Of a stretch of DNA of 64,000 bases, positions 17,823 through 25,447 are shown in pieces; position 1 is the stretch's first letter, and every line of letters starts with the position of its first letter. A program made the translations under genes and the position numbers. The stretch lies in the NCBI RefSeq assembly GCF_002266465.3, contig NZ_CP029427.2, positions 1,614,501 through 1,678,500 on the forward strand, given 5' to 3'. This DNA is from Bradyrhizobium symbiodeficiens. GTDB taxonomy: Bacteria > Pseudomonadota > Alphaproteobacteria > Rhizobiales > Xanthobacteraceae. Below the pieces are notes generated by a model. It searched no databases and was not told where the DNA came from. It saw only the letters and a list, made by a program, of their open reading frames with translations.

Positions 17823-18923
17823 ATGCACAAGCGCCTTGTGTTCATAGACACGTTGCGCGGTATTGCCGTTCTCTGCGTGCTGCTTCAGCACGTGTTGGAG
17901 CAGATTGTGCTCACGGGGCAGACCGGCGCGGCCGAGGGCATGCTGCATGGCTTGATCGGGTACTACTTCAATTTCGGCCGTTTTGGCGTCGTGTTGTTCT
18001 TCTTCGTCAGCGGCTTTGTGGTTCCTTACAGCTTTCCCGACAGTGCCGCGCCGGTCCGCGACTTCGCCGTGAGCCGCTTCTTTCGGCTCTATCCGATGTA
18101 CTGGCTGGCTATCATTCTGGCGCTCGCGATCTTGCCGGCCGCGGAGGCCAAGGTCTTCCCGGTCTGGCAAGTGCTGGTCAATCTGACGATGTTCCAGAAC
18201 GTGGTCGGGCTGCCCAATATGGTGGTGGCGCATTGGACGCTTGCGATCGAATTGATCTTCTACATCGGTTGCGTTGTGCTATTCGTCACGGGTCTGCTCC
18301 GCCGGAGTGCGGCCGTGTTCGCCATCGTCATCGCGATCTCGTGTGCCGGCATCGTTCTGCCGATTCTGTTCGAGCAGCGGATCGTATCCCGTCTGCTGGA
18401 GGTCGTACTCAATCTCGATGCGATGCTGATCGGGAAGATCACCCGCGACACGGTGATGGGGCGGAAGCTGCGATGGTGGCACGTGGCGTTGTGTCTCGGC
18501 CTCTACAGCGGGTTCGCCATGGTGATTTTCAAGCGCTTGTATGGCGGGGACTATCAGGGTAACTTTTTCTTCAGCTATTCGATCGCCTCGGCCTATGTCG
18601 TGGCCGGATTCACGTTCGTAACTTTCGCGTGCTACGGCGACCGGCTCGCATGGCGTGGTCTCACCTTCATCGGTACGATCAGCTACTCGGTGTACCTGAT
18701 GCAGGTTTACGTGCTGGCGGTGGCGGTGCACTACTTCGGTGCCGGGAGCAGTCTGCCGCAATGGATGTCCTTCGCGGCCGGTGTGTTTTCGGTGACGGTT
18801 TTGATTTCCTGGGCCAGTTATTGCGCCGTCGAGAAACCCGCCGTGGCTTTTGGCAGAACGTATCGCTCGCGACGGAGCACGGGCGCTGAGGCCATGCCGG
18901 TGCCGGAGCAGGGCGTGGCATGA
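17823..18923 (+). CDS. acyltransferase 3 family membrane protein (4 of 6)
   Basis: A 366-residue multi-pass acyltransferase. It has IDTLRGIAVLCVLLQHVLE with Arg and His in helix 1, LFFFVSGFVVPYSF, FAVSRFFRLYPMYWLA, HWTLAIELIFYIG and the late GTISYSVYLMQVY segment. The ATG at 17823 starts eight residues before the motif; the frame is open to an ATG at 17745. Its stop overlaps the start of the next acyltransferase gene by four bases (ATGA), which indicates translational coupling. Acceptor unknown. Confidence 0.87.
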   Translation: MHKRLVFIDTLRGIAVLCVLLQHVLEQIVLTGQTGAAEGMLHGLIGYYFNFGRFGVVLFFFVSGFVVPYSFPDSAAPVRDFAVSRFFRLYPMYWLAIILALAILPAAEAKVFPVWQVLVNLTMFQNVVGLPNMVVAHWTLAIELIFYIGCVVLFVTGLLRRSAAVFAIVIAISCAGIVLPILFEQRIVSRLLEVVLNLDAMLIGKITRDTVMGRKLRWWHVALCLGLYSGFAMVIFKRLYGGDYQGNFFFSYSIASAYVVAGFTFVTFACYGDRLAWRGLTFIGTISYSVYLMQVYVLAVAVHYFGAGSSLPQWMSFAAGVFSVTVLISWASYCAVEKPAVAFGRTYRSRRSTGAEAMPVPEQGVA

Positions 18924-19996
18924 CCGAGGCAGCGAGGCCCAATGCTTCAGGTGCGCCGCGGGCGAGCTTTTTCCCGTCGATTCAAGGCCTACGCGGTCTG
19001 GCGGCGCTGACGGTGGTCGTTGCGCATCTCTATGCGATGCCGATGCGTGCCGGATTTCTGCCAACGCTGCCGGGCTGGCTTTACAAGGTGTTCGACACCG
19101 GCGGTCATGGCGTCGAACTGTTCTTCATGATCAGCGGCTTTCTGATTCCGGCGAGCTTGGTCCGGCACGGCAGGGTGTCGACGTTCATGTACGACCGCTG
19201 CCTGCGTATCGTTCCGGTCTTCGTCGTGCTCCACATGATCGTATTCACGCTCGGTCCGATCGCCGCTTACAAGTTCTTCAAGGGAATCGACGTCGGAACC
19301 TATGTCGAGCTGTTCCTCGTCAATCTGTTTTTCCTTCCTGACGCGCTCGGACTTCCGATTGCCCAGCAGAATGCCTGGACGCTGTCCTACGAATGGGCCT
19401 TCTACATCTGGTTTGCCGCAATCTTTGTCGCCTGCCGTGCGCAGAACAGGTGGGCGATCGTCGCGCTCGGCCTGGTCGCGCTGGTCGCCGTGGCCTACCG
19501 CCCGAATACCGCCTTCTTCGGCATCGGCATCCTGTTCGGCCTCATGTCGTTCCGGCTGCCGGTGAAGGGCTGGCTGGGATTGATCGTGGCGATTTCTTGC
19601 TTTGCGCTCATGTTCGGCCTGATGGAATATGTCAGCGTGTGGGTCGCGCTCATCCCGGGATTTCTGCTCTTCGCGGTGGTCCTGACGTCGGAGTCGGGAT
19701 TTGCGCATTTGCTGAGTGCACATGTCCTGCAGTTCGTTGGCAAGATCAGCTACAGCATGTATCTCGTGCATCCCTTCGTGCTCTTCCCCTTGCAGATCGT
19801 CGGCCGAAAGCTCGCGGAAAGCGGCGTGAATCTCTGGCTGGTGTGGGGCGGGTTCGGTGTATTGGGTCTCACTCTGACCGTGATCGCGTCTACGCTGAGC
19901 TACGAGATCATCGAGGTCCGCCTTCGCCGCGCCGTCGATCGGTTCCTGAGCAAGCGATGGGACGTCGAGCAGACGAAAGTTCAACAGGGTGCCTAA
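18920..19996 (+). CDS. acyltransferase 3 family membrane protein (5 of 6)
   Basis: A 358-residue multi-pass acyltransferase with SIQGLRGLAALTVVVAHLY in helix 1, LFFMISGFLIPASL, MYDRCLRIVPVFVV, WTLSYEWAFYIWFA and KISYSMYLVHPFVLFP. It starts inside the stop of the preceding acyltransferase gene (ATGA). It is followed by the glycosyltransferase set at 20060, so decoration and assembly functions are transcribed together. Presumed EPS O-acylation. Confidence 0.88.
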   Translation: MTEAARPNASGAPRASFFPSIQGLRGLAALTVVVAHLYAMPMRAGFLPTLPGWLYKVFDTGGHGVELFFMISGFLIPASLVRHGRVSTFMYDRCLRIVPVFVVLHMIVFTLGPIAAYKFFKGIDVGTYVELFLVNLFFLPDALGLPIAQQNAWTLSYEWAFYIWFAAIFVACRAQNRWAIVALGLVALVAVAYRPNTAFFGIGILFGLMSFRLPVKGWLGLIVAISCFALMFGLMEYVSVWVALIPGFLLFAVVLTSESGFAHLLSAHVLQFVGKISYSMYLVHPFVLFPLQIVGRKLAESGVNLWLVWGGFGVLGLTLTVIASTLSYEIIEVRLRRAVDRFLSKRWDVEQTKVQQGA

Positions 19997-20059
19997 TCGA
20001 AGCCACGCCAGTCAGATGCCTGCAACAGTGGTTTGGTATCCGGTCGAAGGATGCATGAT

Positions 20060-21247
20060 TTGCGTATTCTTGTCCTGACCCACGAATTTCCGCCGTTCCG
20101 CGGCGGTGTCGGTACCTATTGTGTGGAAACGGCAAAGGCTGCCGTCGCGCAGGGTCATACCGTGGAGATACTGGCGCCGGACTTCGGCAAGGACAATGCG
20201 GAGGAGGACTGGCTCTTTACCTTCACCGTGCGTCGCTTCGCCGGCGGCGTCTACGCGACCCGGGCCCTGCCGCGCCTGCTGCTCGCTCTGCTCCGTGCCA
20301 AACCATGGACGTTCGATATCATCCATGCCGCGGACTGGCCGTTCGTGATGCTGATCCCCTGGATGCGGCCATTCATACGCCGGCGCATCGTCGCCATGAT
20401 GCACGGCACCGACGTCTTCCTTCTGGCGAAGTCGCGCGTGGCCGGATTTCTGTTCGGCCGGTCCTATTTGCGAGGCGCCGACTATGTCGTGGCCAACAGC
20501 CGGTTCACCGAAGACCTCGTTCTGAAATATCACCCTTATCTGGCGTCGCCGCGCCGGACGGCTGTCACACTGCTCGGCGTCGATCCGTTCTGGTTCAACC
20601 CACCTGTCGGCGCGTCTGAAACTTTGGAACGGCATGGCGTGCCGAAGAACCGGAAATTGCTGCTGACCGTGGCGCGGCTCGATATCCGCAAGGGGCATCG
20701 TTATTTGCTCGAGGCGCTCGCTCTGTTGCCTCAGCATGCCAAGGATCAACTCGGCTATGTCATCGTCGGCAAGGCGCTGGATCCGGCCTATCAGGACGAG
20801 CTGAAGGGGCTCGCGGAGGCAAGCGGAGTGCCCGTCGTGTTCGCGGGCGCAGTCTCGAATGACGACGTTCGAAACTTCTATGCCGCGGCCTGGCTGTTCT
20901 GCATGCTCGCCGAACCAAATCCGGAGAAGGTGGAGGGTTTTGGGCTGGCCTACCTTGAAGCGGCGGCGCAGTCGCTTCCGAGTGTCGCCGCGCCGAATGG
21001 TGGCGTGCCCGAGGTGGTCCTCGACGGAGAGACGGGCGTTCTCTTGAAAGACCGCTCGCCGGATAAACTGGCCAACCTGCTCGTGGAACTCCTGAGCAGG
21101 CAGGACGATGTGGCGAGATTCGGTTCGGCCGCCAGGACCTGGGCGCAGACGTTCTCCTGGCAGCGCTGCGCCGAACTGACATATCAGCCGGAACAGGCCG
21201 CGCATCGCGCCCCTTCGCGCGCCGAGATCGTTGCAGGAGAATCATGA
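20060..21247 (+). CDS. GT4-family glycosyltransferase
   Basis: Cytoplasmic GT-B retaining glycosyltransferase, about 395 residues. The N-terminal Rossmann half begins LRILVLTHEFPPFRGGVGTY, with the family's Gly-rich loop. The C-terminal half has TVARLDIRKGHRYLLEAL and the nucleotide-binding EGFGLAYLE (E-x7-E) motif. A TTG at 20060 is preferred because GAAGG lies eight bases before it; the ATG at 20051 abuts that site, and a TTG at 20033 has none. It overlaps the next gene by four bases (ATGA). It adds one sugar to the lipid-linked unit; donor unknown. Confidence 0.88.
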   Translation: MRILVLTHEFPPFRGGVGTYCVETAKAAVAQGHTVEILAPDFGKDNAEEDWLFTFTVRRFAGGVYATRALPRLLLALLRAKPWTFDIIHAADWPFVMLIPWMRPFIRRRIVAMMHGTDVFLLAKSRVAGFLFGRSYLRGADYVVANSRFTEDLVLKYHPYLASPRRTAVTLLGVDPFWFNPPVGASETLERHGVPKNRKLLLTVARLDIRKGHRYLLEALALLPQHAKDQLGYVIVGKALDPAYQDELKGLAEASGVPVVFAGAVSNDDVRNFYAAAWLFCMLAEPNPEKVEGFGLAYLEAAAQSLPSVAAPNGGVPEVVLDGETGVLLKDRSPDKLANLLVELLSRQDDVARFGSAARTWAQTFSWQRCAELTYQPEQAAHRAPSRAEIVAGES

Positions 21248-22260
21248 CGTCGCAATCCACACCGGCCCCGCAAGGCCCCCGCGTATCGGTCGTCATTCCG
21301 GCCTACAACGCTGCCCGCAGCATCGGGCGCGCGATCGCCTCGGTTCAGGCGCAGACCGAACAGGATTTCGAGATCATCGTCGTCAACGATTGCTCGACGG
21401 ACGACACGGTTGCCGTTGTCTCCGGTCTTGCAGCGAAGGATGGTCGCATCCGTCTGGTCAGCCAGGAAAAAAACGGCGGGCCATCAAGAGCCCGCAACCG
21501 GGGATTCACCGAGGCGCGAGGAACCTGGCTGGCGATCCTGGACGCGGACGACGCCTACAAGCCGGATCGCCTCGAGAGGCTGACCAAGCTGGCCGAGACC
21601 GAATCTCTCGACATGATCGCTGACGACATCACGTATTACGACAGCGAGGCCGATGTCGAATTTGGCGATCAGCGGCTCGCTCCCGGGTTCAACCGCATCG
21701 ACCTCGCCGGCTTTCTTCGCGCATCGATGTTCCGCCCGCCACTGCATGATTTCAGCGGGCGCGACGTGTTCCAGTATGCGCTGCTCAAATTCGTGTTCAG
21801 ACGATCGTTCATCGCCGAGCACAAGCTCGCCTATCCGGAGAGCCTTCGCGACAGCGAGGACTTCTTCTTCTATTCGGAGTGCCTGCTCGCCGGCGGACGG
21901 GCCGGGCTCACGTCCGAGCCCGGCTACGTCTACACGCAGCGCATGGGCAAGATTTCGAAGCGGCAGTCGGCGCTGACGCGGACAAAGGTCAACCGTATGC
22001 AAGTCGTGACGGGGGTCGATCTGCTGTTCTCGCGACACGCGCAGCGCCTGTCGCCGGTCCACAGGCGGCTGTTGCGCGAGCGGCGTGCCCAGGCGATCGG
22101 ACTGAACGCGCATGAGCGCGCGCGAGACCTGGTCCATCAGAGGCAGGTCGTGATTGCGCTGCTGGAGCTGGCGAAGACCCGGCCGGCATGGGCGTTTTCC
22201 GTGCACCTCCTGCTGCGGCGCAGAAAAGACTGGCTTGCAAAGCTGGGCGGCAAGGCCTGA
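21244..22260 (+). CDS. GT2-family glycosyltransferase
   Basis: Inverting GT-A glycosyltransferase, 338 residues. It has VSVVIPAYNAARSIGRAI, then IIVVNDCSTDDT, and the metal-binding LAILDADDAY block; the late SEDFFFYSECL segment resembles the ED acceptor motif. The C-terminal 60 residues are basic and may lie against the membrane. Coupled to both neighbours: the start overlaps the previous stop, and the next gene's start overlaps its TGA. It adds one residue to the EPS repeat unit. Confidence 0.9.
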   Translation: MTSQSTPAPQGPRVSVVIPAYNAARSIGRAIASVQAQTEQDFEIIVVNDCSTDDTVAVVSGLAAKDGRIRLVSQEKNGGPSRARNRGFTEARGTWLAILDADDAYKPDRLERLTKLAETESLDMIADDITYYDSEADVEFGDQRLAPGFNRIDLAGFLRASMFRPPLHDFSGRDVFQYALLKFVFRRSFIAEHKLAYPESLRDSEDFFFYSECLLAGGRAGLTSEPGYVYTQRMGKISKRQSALTRTKVNRMQVVTGVDLLFSRHAQRLSPVHRRLLRERRAQAIGLNAHERARDLVHQRQVVIALLELAKTRPAWAFSVHLLLRRRKDWLAKLGGKA

Positions 22261-23729
22261 TGACTGAAAAATCCGGTCTGATTAAGCGAACTGGCGTCGG
22301 CGTGCTCTGGATGGTCATCGGATCCGGAGGGCAGACGCTATTCCAGTTCGTCCTCTTCATGATCCTCGCGCGCTTGCTGGGACCGGAAGCGTTCGGTGTC
22401 GTTGGCATCGCTACGGCATTCATCGATATTTCGAACCTGATTGGACGAGCCGGCCTGACCGAAGTCCTGATCCAGCGCGCCGACATGTCGGACGAGGAAG
22501 TCGATACGGCGTTCTGGAGCAGCTTCGGGTTCGGTCTGCTTCTGACAGTCATCATGTTCGTGACGGCACAAAATCTAGCCCACCTTTTTGGCGTGGCGGA
22601 GCTGAAGCCGGTGATGCAGTGGCTGGCCCCGATGTCGCTCCTGTTTGCTGCAGGCACGGTGTATGAGGCGAAACTTCGCCGCGAATTCGGCTTCCGTGCG
22701 CTGGCGGCACGCAACGTTTCGGCCACGATCGTCAGTGGTGTCGTTGCAATGGTGATGGCGTTCACGGGCTTCGGGGTTTTCAGCCTCGTGGCGCAGCGTC
22801 TCATCTACTACGTCTGGTTCACCGCCGCGATGATTGTGGCCACGCGTTGGTGGCCGTCGCTGAGATTCAATCCACGAATTGCAATTGCCCAATTGAAGGG
22901 CGGAATTGCAGTGGCGCTGTCCTCGTTGCTCGGCTCGGGAAACCAGCGGGTCCTGGACCTGATCGTCGGCTATTTTGTAGGCGCCCAGGGACTCGGCTAC
23001 TTGCGGATTGCGTGGCGCGGCATCGATCTTCTGCTCGAGCTCTCGATCCGGCCCGTGACGACGGTCACGCTCACATCGCTCTCACGCTTGCAGAATGATC
23101 GCCCGGCCTTGATCGATGCCTATCTCCAGCTCGTTCACATGACGGCCGCTTTCCTCTACCCGTTGTTTGTCGGTGCCGCGCTCGTCGCACCGGAACTGCT
23201 GACCCTCATGTTCGGTGCAAAGTGGCAGGCCAGCATCCTGCCCATGCAGATCCTAACCCAGATTGCGCTCTTTGTCCCGCTCATCTGGTACAAGACGAAC
23301 ATATTGATGGCCATTGGCCGGATGTGGGAAGTCCTGCTGATCAATCTGTTCGAATTTGCGCTGAGCGTGACCGTGGGCGTGATCGCCGCGCAATACGGCG
23401 TCGAAGGAGCTGCCGCCGGCAACGTTGTCAGGATGCTGCTTGCAACTCCGGTAATCCTGTTCGCGGTACAGGTTTGGACAGGGGTTCCCTTCTGGCGAAC
23501 CTTGGCCGCAGTGATGTATCCGGCCGCAGCAGCGATCATCATGGCGGGAGCGCTCGCGCTGCTGCGGCCCCATCTGATGTCGCTGCATCCAATCGCGATC
23601 CTGGCGATCATGAGTGTGCTCGGATTCACGATTTACGCGCCGGCCATTCTTGCGCTGGATCAGACCCTGTGGCGAACCGTGCGGGCCGCTATATCGACGC
23701 GCGGGCGTCGGCCTGAGCCGGCCTCCTGA
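22260..23729 (+). CDS. Wzx-type lipid-linked oligosaccharide flippase
   Basis: A MATE/MOP-superfamily flippase, 489 residues, about twelve to fourteen membrane segments. It begins KSGLIKRTGVGVLWMVIGSG, with the Arg/Gly first helix typical of polysaccharide transporters, and carries the GPEAFGVVGIATAFIDISNL block after helix 2. It moves the finished undecaprenyl-linked repeat unit to the periplasmic face. The ATG at 22260 overlaps the preceding TGA. Last gene of the plus-strand run; a palindromic repeat follows. Confidence 0.88.
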   Translation: MTEKSGLIKRTGVGVLWMVIGSGGQTLFQFVLFMILARLLGPEAFGVVGIATAFIDISNLIGRAGLTEVLIQRADMSDEEVDTAFWSSFGFGLLLTVIMFVTAQNLAHLFGVAELKPVMQWLAPMSLLFAAGTVYEAKLRREFGFRALAARNVSATIVSGVVAMVMAFTGFGVFSLVAQRLIYYVWFTAAMIVATRWWPSLRFNPRIAIAQLKGGIAVALSSLLGSGNQRVLDLIVGYFVGAQGLGYLRIAWRGIDLLLELSIRPVTTVTLTSLSRLQNDRPALIDAYLQLVHMTAAFLYPLFVGAALVAPELLTLMFGAKWQASILPMQILTQIALFVPLIWYKTNILMAIGRMWEVLLINLFEFALSVTVGVIAAQYGVEGAAAGNVVRMLLATPVILFAVQVWTGVPFWRTLAAVMYPAAAAIIMAGALALLRPHLMSLHPIAILAIMSVLGFTIYAPAILALDQTLWRTVRAAISTRGRRPEPAS

Positions 23730-23742
23730 TCGGGCTGGCTTA

Positions 23743-23846
23743 AAGCATGATCCGGAAAAGTGAGCAGCGGTTTTCCGAAAAGGTCATGCTCAAACAATAA
23801 ACTAATGTGCGATGACGATTCATCCTAATCTCATCGCGCTTTAGAG
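23743..23846. repeat. alphaproteobacterial palindromic intergenic repeat between convergent genes
   Basis: Two adjacent imperfect inverted repeats. The first runs from AGCATGATCCGGAAAA (23744) to TTTTCCG...GGTCATGCT (ending 23790). The second is GCGATGA...TCATCGCGC (about 23810-23840). I recognise this pair as a dispersed intergenic element common in Bradyrhizobium and relatives. It lies between convergent stops and probably acts as a two-way terminator. Its edge overlaps the stop codon of the 23841 gene. Confidence 0.75.
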
Positions 23847-25223
23847 TTTCAGAAGATTGCCGGCCCAAGCAATTGCGACGGTGACGAATGCGGCTGCTGC
23901 TGCTTTTGCCAACAGCCACGGTAGCGGCTCCGACGGCAGCAGGACGAGGGCTGCGATGAATGTCGCGCCGACGATTGCCGACAGCGCGAGTCCGGGCCTT
24001 GGATAGGCGCCGAAACGGACCGTGGGGCCGCTTGCGAAGCCAATCACCAGCCCGGTGGCAAGTCCCGCGCTCAAAAGAGTCGCCGTTGTGCCGAGGCCGG
24101 CCGCTCCGTCGACGAGGATGAACGTCGCGATGAGCGCGAGCTGGCAGCCTGCGACAACAATGAGCCGCATTGCCGCCTTTTCCAGGTGAGGGACGAGCGC
24201 CAGCGTGGCCTGCAAATGCGTATGCAGGAAATAGAAAATCGCGACACTCGGCGTCACCGCGATGAAGCTCGGCGCCAGCGCGGGCGGCACGAACAGCCTG
24301 GCAGCGTCCGGTATGAACGCGATCAATCCTCCCAGCATGACCGCCGTCGAACAAATCGCGAGGTCGAACAGGTCTGTCGCTGCCTCCTGCGCGGCCGCCC
24401 TTGTATCGTTGTCGAACCGCGCGACGACATCGGGATAGCTGATGGTGTGGATGGCTGATAGCAGCACGGAGAACGGCCGTTGCAGGAGATCGAGTGCCAT
24501 CGAGAAGCCGGCGCTGGAGCTGGAAGCGACGCCGAAACGGCCGATGATCAGGAAGCGGATCAGAATCGGGGCCGAGAGATGGACGATGGACGCTCCTGAG
24601 GCGAGCATTCCATAACGGGCGAATCCCGACAGGTCCGAGCGCGTCGTCTGCCGCGGAGACCAGCCCGGCAGCTTGCGGTCGACGATCGAACCGGCGGCCA
24701 GTCCGAGGACGTGGCCTGCAAGGAGACCGAGTAACGCCGATTCCGCGGTCCCGTACCATTTCGCGCCGACGACCGCGCCCAGTAGTAGAAGCGTGGCCCG
24801 GCAGATCATCAGGGCCGAAGCAGGTGCCAGCCGGCCGGAGACACGGATCGTCATGTAGTGGAAGTCCGTTGCCCCCTGAACGACCGTGACGGCGAGGCCG
24901 AGCCCAATCAAGCCCGCCGATTGTGTCCGGGCGACCGCGACAAGGCTCGCGATGATAGCCAGCACGATCGCGCTGAGCGCAACCGCGCTGAACAGGGACG
25001 AGCGCAACCGAAGCGCCTCGTTGCCGCTGCTCGAGGACAGAAAGCGCTGGCCTGCGAGCTGGATCCATTCGAATGCGACCACCGCAGCGAATTGGCTGGT
25101 GGCAGTCATCAGGGAGTATGTCGTGTATTGCGCGGGATCGAGCAGGTAGCCGAGCGCGAAGATCAGCAGAATCGCGGCGAAGCTTTGATAGAAATAGCTG
25201 GAGAGAGCGAGAAGTCGAACCAT
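23841..25223 (-). CDS. second flippase-like polysaccharide transporter
   Basis: A multi-pass MOP-superfamily protein, about 460 residues from the ATG at 25223 (MVRLLALSSYFYQSF); the frame is open to 25301. It shows a first amphipathic helix, the LLDPAQYTTYSLMTATSQFAA block after helix 2, and twelve or more hydrophobic segments. It is much more divergent from typical Wzx than the 22260 product. It may flip a second lipid-linked glycan. It lies downstream of the large glycosidase-repeat gene on the same strand, with a 224-base gap. Confidence 0.75.
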   Translation of the reverse strand: MVRLLALSSYFYQSFAAILLIFALGYLLDPAQYTTYSLMTATSQFAAVVAFEWIQLAGQRFLSSSSGNEALRLRSSLFSAVALSAIVLAIIASLVAVARTQSAGLIGLGLAVTVVQGATDFHYMTIRVSGRLAPASALMICRATLLLLGAVVGAKWYGTAESALLGLLAGHVLGLAAGSIVDRKLPGWSPRQTTRSDLSGFARYGMLASGASIVHLSAPILIRFLIIGRFGVASSSSAGFSMALDLLQRPFSVLLSAIHTISYPDVVARFDNDTRAAAQEAATDLFDLAICSTAVMLGGLIAFIPDAARLFVPPALAPSFIAVTPSVAIFYFLHTHLQATLALVPHLEKAAMRLIVVAGCQLALIATFILVDGAAGLGTTATLLSAGLATGLVIGFASGPTVRFGAYPRPGLALSAIVGATFIAALVLLPSEPLPWLLAKAAAAAFVTVAIAWAGNLLKL

Positions 25224-25447
25224 GGGTCTGACGGCTTCCGGCTTTTCTCGGGACGGCCCGGCCGCCTGTCCGCTGGTGGCGCGATTGGCGCACAATTGCA
25301 CTTGTACGGGCTGCTATGGCCCCCCTTAAAACATGGCGCGCGACAGCAATCAATGTCGGCGTGATCCGGTCCGGTGCCAACAGGAAGCCAGGGCGGCAAA
25401 CTCGCCGCAATGGCTCACTTGTACTGGTCGCCCTGGACGCCGGCGCC

